Shown here: piece by piece, positions 56,501 through 63,360 of the stretch
Layout: each line of letters begins with the position of its first letter
Numbering within the stretch: position 1 is the stretch's first letter
From: Salvelinus alpinus
Lineage: Eukaryota > Chordata > Actinopteri > Salmoniformes > Salmonidae
NCBI RefSeq assembly: GCF_045679555.1
Contig: NC_092090.1
Span: 30,492,788 to 30,556,787, forward strand
Direction: 5' to 3'
Length of the DNA stretch: 64,000 nt
Program-made: the position numbers and the translations under genes
The notes under the pieces: generated by a model
What the model was told of the DNA's origin: nothing
The model's database searches: none
The model's input: only the letters and a program-made list of their open reading frames with translations

Positions 56501-57306
56501 AGTCATACCCAAGAAGGCTTGATGCCATGATAATTGCCAAAGGTGCTTCAACAATGTACTGAGTAAAGGGTCTGAATACTTATATAAATGTAATATTTCC
56601 ATTTTGAATTTTTTATAAATTAACAAACATTTCTAAAAAACTGTTTTTGCTTTGTCACTATGAGGGAAAAAAAACAATTTATTCAGTTTAAGGAAAAGAC
56701 TAACATAATAAAATGTGGAAAAGTCAAGGGGTCTGAATACTTTCTGATGGCACTGTATGTTAAGCGTGACTAATATATATATAGTGTGTCTGTGATAACA
56801 TGCTGCTGTGTCTTACCTAGTCGTATGTAGATGACATACTGCACAGCTTCTCTGGGCTGTGTGTAGAGGATGCTGCCTCTCATACTCAGCCATATGATGG
56901 CGCTCTCACAGATCAGGCAGCTGACCAAGATGCCCAGGTACCCCCGGCCATGGTCCACCAGGGTGACCGAGCAGGACTGGTCCGAGCCATAGGGCAGGCT
57001 GAACAGAACCACAGACAGAACCACCAGCCTGGCAGGGGAGGGGGAGGGAGGGGGATGGTCACAGATGACACACCCATGGTTCAGACAACATTTTTGGGGG
57101 TAAATTTTCCATCTCATATACAGCTTCATACTTTTAGCTTGGTGAGGGGACCAGACAGACTGACACAGGAACATACACTCACAGAGAGAAACATCCAAAC
57201 GCAGTACTCACCAGATGCAGTGCAGTAGAAAGAGGAAGAGGGCGGGCAGCACTAGGTCATCACTACCAACTGACCAGCGCCGCCGAAACATCACCATACC
57301 AGGCAT
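34154..57306 (-). CDS. dagla: Diacylglycerol lipase alpha (dagla), complete coding region in 19 exons
   Basis: DAGLA hydrolyses diacylglycerol at sn-1 to make 2-arachidonoylglycerol, the main synaptic endocannabinoid, at postsynaptic membranes. Joining 57306-57212, 57028-56817, 54773-54672, 54465-54327, 54052-53965, 53820-53686, 53540-53463, 53362-53238, 52857-52707, 51999-51916, 50459-50382, 50113-50033, 49877-49735, 45922-45854, 45761-45689, 45553-45345, 43684-43558, 36467-36295 and 35222-34154 gives 3231 nt, 1076 residues plus stop (human 1042), with every phase closing. Features in order: four transmembrane segments (about 20-160), an alpha/beta-hydrolase lipase domain with Ser471 in VGHSLGAG, Asp523 in VLGKDLVPR and His652 in MLNEHMPH (human Ser472, Asp524, His650), and a long Ser/Pro-rich cytosolic tail with the Homer-binding PPxxF motif (PPRTF). 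The start is [14 protein letters not shown], as in mammals. All catalytic residues are intact. Introns are heavily loaded with transposons. Confidence 0.96.
35223..36294. other. dagla intron 18
   Basis: 1.07 kb, purine-rich on the plus strand near the exon 19 acceptor, with one DNA-transposon remnant at 35815-36194. No other exon seen. Confidence 0.7.
35815..36194. mobile_element. Non-autonomous Tc1/mariner-like element
   Basis: It is flanked by TA (35813-35814 and 36195-36196). The left end CATTCAACGGCCAAAATAAA and right end ATTTGGGCAGTTACCTG are imperfect inverted repeats built on the core CAACxGCCAAAATAAAxGAA. No transposase is present, so this is a 380-bp internal-deletion derivative. 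Confidence 0.7.
36295..36467 (-). CDS. dagla: dagla exon 18 (residues 664-721)
   Basis: Encodes [20 protein letters not shown], then [13 protein letters not shown] and a short Ala/Pro/Gln run before HRRNSSVR. It ends the conserved region after the lipase domain. Acceptor gacag|GTG, donor CG|GTTAGT. Confidence 0.95.
37020..38559. repeat. 54-bp minisatellite, about 29 copies
   Basis: Unit: GTTACTACACACTCATGGTA, then ATCCCATCACCACACAGAGA, then GAGCACAGACAACA. Shorter variants lack an ACAC or an AG. Variant units with CAGTAACTACACTC are scattered, and AATCACGTCACC appears only near the distal (high-coordinate) end. Because 54 is divisible by 3, long open frames with an 18-residue repeat appear, but no splice signals support coding. 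It lies in dagla intron 17. Confidence 0.97.
39958..40102 (-). other. Frame-shifted continuation of the Ser/Thr/Pro-rich reading frame
   Basis: Just past the stop of the candidate exon below, another minus frame continues with the same composition ([19 protein letters not shown], then [14 protein letters not shown]) to a stop at 39958. This suggests one longer Ser/Thr/Pro frame that has since been shifted, or a composition-driven coincidence. Confidence 0.35.
40103..40786 (-). CDS. Candidate alternative dagla exon, or intron-embedded Ser/Thr/Pro-rich open frame
   Basis: I do not recognise this protein. A splice-like acceptor (tttctgcag) precedes 40786. From there a 227-residue open frame runs to the TGA at 40103. 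It starts [20 protein letters not shown], then becomes Ser/Thr/Pro-rich with degenerate units of the type PLSDxSSxTxKD, and then carries a perfect-to-near-perfect octapeptide repeat (IDQPAVSH). Phase is 0, the same as the join between dagla exons 17 and 18, so exon 17 could splice into it in frame, and both continuations begin Val-Leu-Glu. If used, the protein would keep the whole lipase domain but lose exons 18-19 and the Homer motif. It could instead be a non-coding intron frame kept open by repeats. Confidence 0.35.
   Translation of the reverse strand, partial: VLEPFGLSSEQAGAEPMEDEGQPASTVVVITSETELPSTPLLSDTSSNTHKDSLSTSPLSDSSSDTKKDPHCFSPLSNTYSDTHKDISSPCSLSDCPSTPKIELPSTPLRDTPSVPQTHSTPPLIGSLSPTEPSNTSPQIDQPAVSNIDQPAVSHIDQPAVSHIDQPAVSHIDQPAVSHIDQPAVSQLSNDPSTQETDLFSTPLSHPLSFPQASSTPQTDLPFPPQS
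40228..40371. repeat. 24-bp minisatellite, 6 copies
   Basis: Unit GGGAGACGGCGGGTTGGTCT followed by ATGT, repeated without length change. The period is a multiple of 3, so it yields an octapeptide repeat in the minus frame of the candidate exon and also keeps a plus frame open. Confidence 0.96.
41103..41734 (+). mobile_element. Mosaic of two Tc1-like families
   Basis: The first about 175 bp (CAGTTGAAGTTGGAAGTTTA...) are the left end of the same Tc1 type as 3883-5499. From about 41275 the sequence switches to a second family (GTAGTCACCTGCAATGCATT...), which also occurs at 59906-60350. That part includes its transposase start at 41489 ([11 protein letters not shown]), followed at once by a stop. 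The block is cut on the right by the Tc1 copy at 41735. Confidence 0.8.
41361..41399 (+). mobile_element. Tail-only LINE/SINE insertion (about 40 bp)
   Basis: CTAGTTAAATGAAGGTTAAA plus an A-rich run interrupts the Tc1 sequence 'ttccttcttaatgcgtttgag', which is unbroken at 60211-60238. It is flanked by a 5-bp duplication AATGC (41356-41360 and 41400-41404). The insert equals the 3' tail of the LINEs and SINE in this window. Confidence 0.65.
41735..43315 (+). mobile_element. Tc1-like DNA transposon, 1.58 kb, inserted in an older Tc1 mosaic
   Basis: The inverted ends are CAGTTGAAGTCGGAAGTTTA and its complement (ACTTCCGACTTCAACTG). They are flanked by TA at 41733-41734 and 43316-43317. Same family as 3883-5499. 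Its left boundary lies inside the second-family Tc1 sequence, which shows the order of insertion. Located in dagla intron 17, antisense to the gene. Confidence 0.93.
42080..43086 (+). pseudogene. Broken Tc1 transposase
   Basis: The start MEKSKEIS at 42080 is out of frame with the body within about 14 codons. The main frame then covers the DNA-binding part ([31 protein letters not shown]) and the first two catalytic Asp residues ([19 protein letters not shown]). A 9-nt deletion removes residues from STVKRVLYR, and a one-base loss after HTSKVV moves the third catalytic Glu region out of frame. It is not functional. Confidence 0.9.
43558..43684 (-). CDS. dagla: dagla exon 17 (residues 621-663), catalytic His
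   Basis: Encodes [20 protein letters not shown], then [20 protein letters not shown] and NK|GTCTGT. His652 (NEH) corresponds to human His650 of the catalytic triad. Confidence 0.95.
43870..44757 (+). mobile_element. LINE fragment with reverse-transcriptase core
   Basis: Plus-strand remnants encode RT pieces in broken frames: [40 protein letters not shown], then [20 protein letters not shown]. The FADDT-type box reads FTDDT. From about 44443 the RT is replaced by a LINE-like 3' end (VVKKLQRI..., then 'ggataataaagttgatctta'). It resembles the L2/Rex-type LINEs common in salmonids. It lies in dagla intron 16, antisense. Confidence 0.8.
44770..45325 (+). mobile_element. LINE fragment, C-terminal part of ORF2
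   Basis: It continues the LINE of 43870 after a 300-bp interruption: [20 protein letters not shown], then DRKALQRVV and a Cys/Arg-rich end ([19 protein letters not shown]). It ends in an AATAAA-containing 3' UTR about 20 bp from the dagla exon 16 donor. Frames are broken. Confidence 0.78.
45345..45553 (-). CDS. dagla: dagla exon 16 (residues 552-621)
   Basis: Encodes [20 protein letters not shown], a fish-type Gly/Pro/Gln linker, then [20 protein letters not shown] and [18 protein letters not shown]. Donor TG|GTAAGA. Confidence 0.95.
45689..45761 (-). CDS. dagla: dagla exon 15 (residues 527-551)
   Basis: Encodes [20 protein letters not shown] and DKPK|GTAGCG. Short, placed by phase and by similarity to the mammalian sequence. 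Confidence 0.95.
45854..45922 (-). CDS. dagla: dagla exon 14 (residues 504-527), catalytic Asp
   Basis: Encodes [20 protein letters not shown] and VPR. Asp523 matches human catalytic Asp524. Donor AG|GTATGT. Confidence 0.95.
45952..46020. mobile_element. Dispersed salmonid repeat fragment
   Basis: 'aaatcaaatgttattggtca', with 'agcagatgttactgcgggtg' after it, is a phrase I recognise from salmonid dispersed repeats. The family is not assigned. Confidence 0.5.
46590..48800 (+). mobile_element. LINE retrotransposon, 5'-truncated, about 2.2 kb
   Basis: It carries the reverse transcriptase and downstream region of a non-LTR element in plus orientation, then a 3' UTR. The tail is ACTAGCCTACCTGGTTAAAT followed by AAAGGTGAAATT and a TA-rich run. 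The 5' half (endonuclease) is missing. The same family recurs at 62258-63695. Located in dagla intron 13, antisense to the gene. Confidence 0.9.
46592..48414 (+). pseudogene. LINE reverse transcriptase, one frameshift
   Basis: One frame runs through 47818. In it are a linker with a Pro run (poly-C at 46825-46843), [73 protein letters not shown], and the catalytic box [12 protein letters not shown]. At KYLG a net loss of about 7 nt, compared with the copy at 62780, brings a TAG. The C-terminal part continues in another frame ([11 protein letters not shown]... to [12 protein letters not shown], stop at 48414). The catalytic Asp pair is intact, so the copy is fairly young but not functional as read. 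Confidence 0.88.
48905..49466. repeat. 38-bp minisatellite, about 15 copies
   Basis: Unit ACAAGCCCCATAATAGAGCT followed by TAATATCTACTGAAAGAC. Variants lack ACA or CATA, and GAGCCT alternates with GAGCTT. It lies about 270 bp from dagla exon 13. Confidence 0.96.
49735..49877 (-). CDS. dagla: dagla exon 13 (residues 457-504), catalytic Ser
   Basis: Encodes [20 protein letters not shown], then [16 protein letters not shown] and [12 protein letters not shown]. Ser471 in GHSLG is the nucleophile of the alpha/beta hydrolase fold. Confidence 0.96.
50033..50113 (-). CDS. dagla: dagla exon 12 (residues 430-456)
   Basis: Encodes [20 protein letters not shown] and QAFGRDL. The donor is TTG|GTACAT, a weak match to consensus. 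Confidence 0.93.
50382..50459 (-). CDS. dagla: dagla exon 11 (residues 404-429)
   Basis: Encodes [20 protein letters not shown] and NWLGHK. Both borders are phase 0 and the length is 78 nt, so skipping would be frame-neutral. A (GT)18 tract abuts the acceptor in place of a pyrimidine tract. Confidence 0.94.
50463..50498. repeat. (CA)18 microsatellite at a splice acceptor
   Basis: On the dagla strand this is (GT)18 followed by TAG|GATGCC, directly before exon 11. Confidence 0.96.
50713..50936 (+). mobile_element. tRNA-derived SINE, HpaI type
   Basis: A tRNA-like head has an A-box (agcctagcggttagagcgtt) and a B-box (ggttgcttgttcgaatcccc), followed by the salmonid body ('ttgatcaaggcagatgtcg', 'gggttaaatatggaagacac') and the end 'tgactaggtatccctttt'. 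It lies in dagla intron 10. Confidence 0.85.
51671..51851. mobile_element. Degraded palindromic MITE
   Basis: 'catcccaaatagcaccttt' and 'ggttgccatttggaaca' are inverted, and 'ctatatagtggactgtg' is mirrored by 'tatatagggaatag'. It is related to the MITE at 14302-14418. Confidence 0.55.
51916..51999 (-). CDS. dagla: dagla exon 10 (residues 376-403)
   Basis: Encodes [20 protein letters not shown], then [14 protein letters not shown]. The IRGT element is conserved in class 3 lipases. Confidence 0.95.
52707..52857 (-). CDS. dagla: dagla exon 9 (residues 325-375)
   Basis: Encodes a variable Ser/Gly/Thr linker, then [20 protein letters not shown] and [17 protein letters not shown]. The split codon CA|C fixes the frame; the other frames hit a stop in the linker. 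Confidence 0.93.
53238..53362 (-). CDS. dagla: dagla exon 8 (residues 284-325)
   Basis: Encodes [20 protein letters not shown], then [16 protein letters not shown], part of the cysteine-rich segment before the lipase core. Donor CA|GTAAGT. Confidence 0.94.
53463..53540 (-). CDS. dagla: dagla exon 7 (residues 258-283)
   Basis: Encodes [20 protein letters not shown] and LDLKNS|GTGAGT, identical in type to mammalian DAGLA. Confidence 0.96.
53686..53820 (-). CDS. dagla: dagla exon 6 (residues 213-257)
   Basis: Encodes [20 protein letters not shown], then [24 protein letters not shown]. Confidence 0.96.
53965..54052 (-). CDS. dagla: dagla exon 5 (residues 183-212)
   Basis: Encodes [20 protein letters not shown] and [15 protein letters not shown], the cytosolic stretch after the last transmembrane helix. 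Confidence 0.95.
54110..54345. repeat. Degenerate minisatellite that includes the exon 4 donor
   Basis: A unit of about 44-60 bp with the words GTAGTGTGTAGGGCAGAGGG and TACCAACCTGAGGGT recurs about four times. The right-most copy contains the end of dagla exon 4 and its donor. Each copy therefore carries CAGGTTGGTAC or TAGGTTGGTAC on the gene strand. Confidence 0.85.
54327..54465 (-). CDS. dagla: dagla exon 4 (residues 137-183), transmembrane helix 4
   Basis: Encodes [20 protein letters not shown], then [20 protein letters not shown] and TTYTLR. The donor used is taken as AG|GTTGGT at 54326, because it gives the correct phase to exon 5. Downstream donor copies exist in the repeat. Confidence 0.94.
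54672..54773 (-). CDS. dagla: dagla exon 3 (residues 103-137), transmembrane helix 3
   Basis: Encodes [20 protein letters not shown], then [13 protein letters not shown]. Donor G|GTGAGT. Confidence 0.95.
55014..55422. mobile_element. Solo LTR of an LTR retroelement
   Basis: It begins TGTTAG and ends CCAACA (the TG...CA ends are short inverted repeats), and is flanked by a 4-bp duplication TTAC (55010-55013 and 55423-55426). Removing it restores the Tc1 phrase 'ccttatttac/ataagtattcag'. No internal coding region is present, so this is the product of LTR-LTR recombination. Family not assigned. Confidence 0.85.
55625..56540 (+). pseudogene. Decayed transposase of the third Tc1 family
   Basis: The likely start is near 55625, and the frame is broken early. 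A deletion lies just before 56025. The longest intact piece (56025-56342) holds [20 protein letters not shown] and the second catalytic Asp ([11 protein letters not shown]). The third catalytic region (SPDLNPIE-like) follows in another frame. Confidence 0.85.
56817..57028 (-). CDS. dagla: dagla exon 2 (residues 32-103), transmembrane helices 1-2
   Basis: Encodes [34 protein letters not shown], then [20 protein letters not shown] and VQYVIYIRL. Donor G|GTAAGA. Confidence 0.95.
57212..57306 (-). CDS. dagla: dagla exon 1 (residues 1-32), start codon
   Basis: Encodes [20 protein letters not shown], then [12 protein letters not shown]. The ATG at 57306 is chosen because [19 protein letters not shown] is the conserved DAGLA N-terminus. 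An acceptor (cctcacag) just upstream puts the exon start at 57313, so at least one leader exon lies further upstream, unidentified. Confidence 0.95.
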
Positions 57307-58720
57307 CACTGCCCTGTGAGGGAGAGAGGAAGAAAACAGCACATTACGACACAAATCTTTACAACCTCGAACAAAAGAGCGCTTAAAATAGTGGTTTAAC
57401 ACACACCCTTGGTTTTAATAAATCCTGCCCACAGTACCCAGCATCGCTGCCCTCGGAGAAAGCAAGAGAGGACGAGAAATAAAAAAAAGCACAATGTCCA
57501 CATCATGGTGTGATCAAAAGGCCAGACCCTCTTTCCCCACTGACCAGCTTTCATAATAGCCAAGACTTCCTCAAAGCTCTGCTGCATCAGTCAGACTATA
57601 GCAGAACTATCAGTACGCTCTGTTTCTCCTCACAATGAAACTCTCCAGATGGAAAGAGGTGAAATGGAAATATGGAGGGAAAGAGTGTGAGAGGGGGAGG
57701 GAGGGAGACAGTGGGATAATGGCTAAGCTAGTTTATGTGGATAATGTGGCCCAGGTAATGAGTGAGGGTGTGAGAGAGGACTTGTTTTAATGGGTTTGTT
57801 TGTTACCATATGCTCTGGCAACGTGAACACCGCTTTCATTCTTCCCTTCCCTTGATCCAAAAGGGCAGTCTAAAACAAGTCAAAAGTGCCTTAGGCCTAG
57901 ATTGAACTGAAGTAAAAGAGAGGGAGAGCGTGAGGGATCTGGAGAGGTGGCTAGCCTTAGCCTATAGTGGTATACCGTTAGCATATTTGGTCAAAACAGA
58001 AGCAAAGCCCACTGTCACAAAACACATGGGTAGCAGATGGTTAAAAACGTGTAAGGAACGCCTAGTGTGACAGTGTACCAAGTTTGTGACTCATTTTATA
58101 GAGAATTTAACTAAAGCGTGGGGGCAGGGATCCTAAAACTGGATAAAGTCGGCAACTACATATTCCATGATTTTCAAGACAACTATGTCTAGAGTATGCT
58201 TCAATAAAGGCTGGCTAAACAGTGTGACAGGTCTATATGGTCTCACTAAAGGTTAGGACAACATTACTGCTCTGCCCCCCCCTGTCGCCGGCTGCCACAT
58301 GGCTTCCTGTGGGTGTGACTCACATTATAGAGAAGAGGGTAGGAGGAGTGGAATGAGAGAAGAGGGGAAAAAAGGAATAAGAGAGTAAACCCCTTGTCAT
58401 TTAGGCCGAAACAAAATTAGACTAATGAAATATAGCAGGTCCCACAATGCAGGAGGTCTGTCCTCCACCACTTGAGACAGTGATGTCATCACTCCAAACC
58501 CTCCAGGCCGTGTGTTATAGCCTAGATACAGGTTGCAGTCCCCATGGGGATCTTACCAGTGAAACACACTACCACTTTAACTGGAAAGGCTATATCAATA
58601 GAATCAGTGAAGCAGCACACTCTCCCATACCAATAAGCCCATGTGCTTTTATTGAATCTGATTAGGCCTAGGTTTAGAAGTCTGGGACAGGTATTGACGG
58701 AGAGGATGACGGAGGAGAAG

Positions 58721-58942
58721 GCTCCCGGGTGGCGCAGCAGTCTAAGGCACTGCATCTCGGTGCTAGAGGTGTCACTACAGACACCCTGGTTCGAATCCAG
58801 GCTGTATCACAACCGGCCGTGATTGGGCGGCACACATTTGGCCCAGCGTCATCTGGGTTTGGCCGGTGTAGGCCGTCATTGTAAATAAGAATTTGTTCTT
58901 AACTGAACTGCCTAGTAAAATAAAGGTGAAATACAATTGTAG
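58721..58942 (+). mobile_element. tRNA-derived SINE, SlmI type
   Basis: The head CTCCCGGGTGGCGCAGCAGT and B-box ggttcgaatcca are tRNA-Leu-like. The body is 'aaccggccgtgattggg' and 'ttggccggtgtaggccg'. The tail 'aagaatttgttcttaactga' leads into 'gcctagtaaaataaaggtga', the same tail as the LINEs here. GGAGAAG at 58714-58720 and 58943-58949 is a likely target-site duplication. Confidence 0.85.
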
Positions 58943-59905
58943 GGAGAAGCCGAGTTTCTGTTCTCAAACCCCTAACTGTCCCTTTGTCTTTCAGAAAGTA
59001 TAATAGGTTACATATTAACTATTAACATTGCTTGCCTTTTAGGGTAATGGCTCCTAGGACCTCTAACAAAGAGAGTATGGATTTAATGGCAGGCGTAAAC
59101 GGCTTTCCTTTGCCAACTGGTAGGCTATTCTAGGAACCATACATGTAACTGTATGACAGTCAACACAAATCCACAATACCCAGGTCATAGAAACTGTATG
59201 GAATACAGCCATACAGTATAATTCATTTGGGATAAATTCCTTTGATGATAAACAACACAGGCTGATCCATACTCCTTGGTTTGGCTGTACTCCATTAGTG
59301 CTCATACAGACAACACCCAGCTCATCTCACAGTAATATCCACTGTCCAACTCCAAGCCCTCCCATATGGCAGTGACCTCCCCAGAGCCCACCCAAGCAGA
59401 GTTCCGCCGTCCAGTCAGGACTGTGACCTCTGCTGAAATGTTTTTTTTCTACTGTAGCTTCAAAACGAGGATTATAAATCACTCATCAGTGCATGTCTTA
59501 AACCCACAGGCCACCGCATGCGCTTAGCATAGGGCATCCATCACCCTAGAGATGTGCAAGACTCTGGGTAAACATTTATCAAATGCACTTAGGTAGGTAG
59601 AACTGGGCTTCTGTTGAATTGGAAAACTTTTGAAAGCGTTTTCTTTTGTGGTGTAACATGAAGAAAGAATTGAGAAATATTGTAGGGACATAATAATGAG
59701 CCATTTTATTCAACAGACTCAGCATCAACAACATGGCAGGAAAGCTAAGTGATACTAAGAGATTCGGCGAGACTAAGAGACTTCCAGGTCATAAAGACCT
59801 CAAAGAACATGATTTTAGGAACGTGGATGGCACCTTCAGCTTGGAAATGCAGAGACCATATTAAGCTGTTAGAAATGTCCCCAAACCAGTTGAAGAGAGA
59901 ACATA

Positions 59906-60350
59906 CAGTACCAGTCAAAGGTTTGGACAGACCTACTCATTCCAGGGTTTCTCTTTATTTTAACTATTTTCTACATTGTAGAATAGTGAAGACATCAAAA
60001 CTATTACATTTCACACATGAAATCATGTAGTAACCAAAAAAAAGTGTTAAACAAATCAAAATATATTTTATACATTTGAGATTATTCAAAGTAGCCACCC
60101 TTTGCGTTGACAGCTTTGCACACTCTTAGCATTCTCTCAACCAGTTTCATGAGGTAGTCACCTGGGATGCATTTCAATTAACAGGTGTGCCTTGTTAAAG
60201 TTAATTTGTGGAATTTCTTTCCTTCTTAAGGCGTTTGAGCCAATCAGTTGAGACGTGACAAGGTAGGGGAAGATAGCCCTATTTGGTAAAAGACCAAATC
60301 CATATTATGGCAAGAACAGCTCAAATGAGCAAAGAGAAACGACAGTCCAT
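59906..60350 (+). mobile_element. 5' fragment of a Tc1-like family
   Basis: It starts at a TA with CAGTACCAGTCAAAGGTTTG and runs through the leader to the transposase start at 60307 (MARTAQMSKEKRQS), then breaks off. The same internal sequence occurs at 41275-41734. Confidence 0.8.
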
Positions 60351-60683
60351 TAAATTAATTTCTTTATCGTGTCCCTTTGGGGAAATGTAGTATTGCGTAT
60401 ACGGTTTCAGGCCACTCTACAAGACAGTTCTCTGCATTCTGTCAACTGTGAGTCATAGAATCTCTCACTACTACAATCTATTCTAATTTGGATCTGTGAA
60501 TCCAACTAACATGTGTTTTGTGGAATGTTTGTATGACTCAGAGAGGAACCTCTTCAGCATAGTGCTTTGTCTGTCCAGTGACGTCACTCAAAACAATTAT
60601 TAAAACCCTTTCCTGTATTAAAATGACCTAGTGGCCTCATGGGTGGAATATTAAACATTTTCACAATTTCATAACTAAATATA

Positions 60684-61769
60684 TGAACTCAGCAAAAAAG
60701 AAAATTCCTCTCACTGTCAACTGCGTCTATTTTCAGCAAACATAACATGTGTAAATATTTGTATGAACATGACAAGTTTCAACAACAGACATAAGCTGAA
60801 CAAGTTCCACAGACATGTGACTAACAGAAATGGAATAATGTATCCCTGAACAAATCAAAAGTAAGTCAGTATCTGGTGTGGCCACCAGCTGCATTAAGTA
60901 CTGCAGTGCATCTCCTTCTCATGGACTGCACCAGATTTGCCAGTTCTTCCTGTGAGATACCCCACTCTTCTAACAAGGCACCTGCAATTTCCCGGACATT
61001 TCTGGGGGGGAATGGCTCTAGCCCTCACCCTCCGATCCAACAGGTCCCAGACGTGCTCAATGGGATTGAGATCCGGGCTCTTTGCTGGCCATGGCAGAAC
61101 ACTGACATTCCTGTCTTGCAGGAAATCACGCACAGAACGAGCAGTATGGCTGGTGGCATTGTCGTGCTGGAGGGTCATGTCAGGATGAGCATGCAGGAAG
61201 GGTAGCACATGAGGGAGGAGGAGGTCTTCCCTGTAACGCACAGCGTTGAGATTGTCTGCAATGACAACAAGCTCAGTCCGATGTGACACACCGGCCCAGA
61301 CCATGACGGACCCTCCACCCCCGAATCGATCCCGCTCCAGAGTACAGGCTTCGGTGTAACGCTCATTCCTTCGACGATAAATGCGAATCCGACCATCACC
61401 CCTGGTGAGACAAAGCCGCGACTCGTCAGTTTAGAGCACTTTTTGCCAGTCCCGTCTGGTCCAGCGACCAGATGGGCAGGGACCCCGGGCATCTTTCTTT
61501 TGGTGTTTTTCAGAGTCAGTAGAAAGGCCTTCTTAGTGTCCTAAGTTTTCATAACTGTGACCTTAATTGCCTACCGTCTGTAAGCTGTTAGTGTCTTAAC
61601 GACAGTTCCACAGGTGCATGTTTATTAATTGTTTATGGTTCATTGAACAAGCATGGGAAACAGTGTTTAAACCCTTTACAATGAAGATCTGTGAAGTTAA
61701 TTGGATTTTTAACAAATTATCTTTGAAAGACAGGGTCCTGAAAAAGTGACGTTTCTTTTTTTGCTGAGA
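60684..61769 (-). mobile_element. Tc1-like element of a fourth family, internally deleted
   Basis: The left end TGAACTCAGCAAAAAAGAAA and right end GTTTCTTTTTTTGCTGAG are inverted repeats. The transposase is on the minus strand. About 1.1 kb, shorter than a full element, with the DNA-binding part lacking. Confidence 0.82.
60894..61490 (-). pseudogene. Partial Tc1 transposase (catalytic half)
   Basis: Minus-strand frames contain VMVWAGVSH, the second catalytic Asp (TLQHDNATSHTARSVRDFL) and the third acidic site ([20 protein letters not shown]). A frameshift near 61300 separates the first catalytic region, and the N-terminal half is missing. Confidence 0.82.
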
Positions 61770-61847
61770 TAAAAAATAAATAAAGCCAAAAAGAAAACAT
61801 TTTTCTATGTTAAACAGTTTTGTTATATTTCATTCTTCTATGATGTA

Positions 61848-62110
61848 CAGTGGGGAGAACAAGTATTTGATACACTGCCGATTTTGCAGGTTTTCCTACT
61901 TACAAAGCATGTAGAGGTCTGTCATTTTTATTTAATAAAATGCAAATTAATACTTAAAAATCATACAATGTGATTTTCTGGATTTTTGTTTTAGATTCCG
62001 TCTCTCACAGTTGAAGTGTACCTATGATAAACATTACAGACCTCTACATGCTTTGTAAGTAGGAAAACCTGCAAAATCGACAGTGTATCAAATACTTGTT
62101 CTCCCCACTG
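61848..62110. mobile_element. 263-bp MITE with about 76-bp near-perfect inverted repeats
   Basis: It is flanked by TA. The left arm starts CAGTGGGGAGAACAAGTATT and the right arm is its complement. By eye the two arms, about 76 nt each, differ at only one or two positions. The 110-bp middle is AT-rich and non-coding. A recently active non-autonomous Tc1/mariner-type element. Confidence 0.9.
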
Positions 62111-62257
62111 TATATAAAGTGTAATATTGGGATGCAAACTCAAAAATGTAATACATCTGACATGGTGTCTTCTTTTTTTTTTTTAAATTAAGCCCATAAC
62201 CATGTGTGTTTGAGGTGTATACTGTTGTTTCAAAGTAGATATCATAACCTCCATAGA

Positions 62258-63360
62258 TAAAAGACAGTACTGTGCAGCCGTCTTCATCGACCTGGCCAAG
62301 GCTTTCGACTCTGTCAATCACCGCATTCTTATCGGCAGACTCAATAGCCTTGGCTTCTCAAATGACTGCCTCGCCTGGTTCACCAATTACTTCTCAGATA
62401 GAGTTCAGTGTGTCAAATCGTAGGGCCTGTTGTCCGGACCTCTGGCAGTCTCTATGGGGTGCCACAGGGTTAAATTTTCGGGCTGACTCTTTTCTCTGTA
62501 TATATCAATGATGTCGCTCTTGCTGCTGGTGATTCTCTGATCCACCTCTACACAGACGACACCATTCTGTATATATCTGGCCCTTCATTGGACACTGTGC
62601 TAACAAACCTCCAAACGAGCTTCAACCCCATACAACACTCCTTCCGTTGCCTCCAACTGCTTTTAAATGCTAGTAAAACTAAGTGTATGCTCTTCAACCG
62701 AATGCTGCCCGCACCCGCCCGACTAGCATCACTACTCTGGACGGTTCTGACTTAGAATATGTGGACAACTACAAATACCTAGGTGTCTGGTTAGACTGTA
62801 AACTCTCCTTCCAGACTCACAGTAAGCATCTCCAATCCAAAACTAAATCTAGAATCGGCTTCCTATTTCACAACAAAGCCTCCTTCACTCATACCGCCAA
62901 ACATGCCCTCGTAAAACTGACTATCCCACCGATCCTTGACTTCGGCGATATCATTTACAAAATAGCCCCCAACACTCTACTCAGCAAACTGGATGTAGTC
63001 TATCACAGTGCCATCCGTTTTATCACCACTGCAACCTGTATGCTCTCGTTGGCTGGCCCTCGCTACACATTCGTCGCCAAACCCACTGGCTCCAGGTCAT
63101 CTATAAGTCTTTGCTAGGTAAAGCCCTGCCTTATCTCAGCTCACTGGTCACCATAGTAACACCCACCCGTAGCACGCGCTCCAGCAGGTATATTGCACTG
63201 GTCACCCCCAAAGCCAACACCACCTTTGGCCGCCTTTCCTTCCAGTTCTCTGCTGCCAATGACTAGAACGAATTGCAAAAATCACTTAAGCTGGAGACGT
63301 ATATCTCCCTCTCTAACTTTAAGCATCAGCTGTCAGAGCATCTTACCGATCACTGTACCT
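62258..63360 (+). pseudogene. Degraded LINE reverse transcriptase
   Basis: Lesions: a stop (TAG) in place of Glu after VQCVKS near 62420; a frameshift in the VPQG box near 62459; the catalytic box reads LYTDDT, not LYADDT. The stretch 62683-63117 keeps 144 open codons ([20 protein letters not shown] onward), and this copy retains the residues that the copy at 47818 lost. Confidence 0.88.

Larger units (their letters stand above)
54839..56757 (+). mobile_element. Tc1-like transposon of a third family, interrupted by a solo LTR
   Basis: The right end TCTGAATACTTTCTGATGGC + ACTG is intact before TA. The left end (CTTCAGAAAGTATTCAGAC) has lost its first bases. The element fills nearly all of dagla intron 2. 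About 409 bp of it is a later LTR insertion, so the Tc1 itself is about 1.5 kb. Confidence 0.9.
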
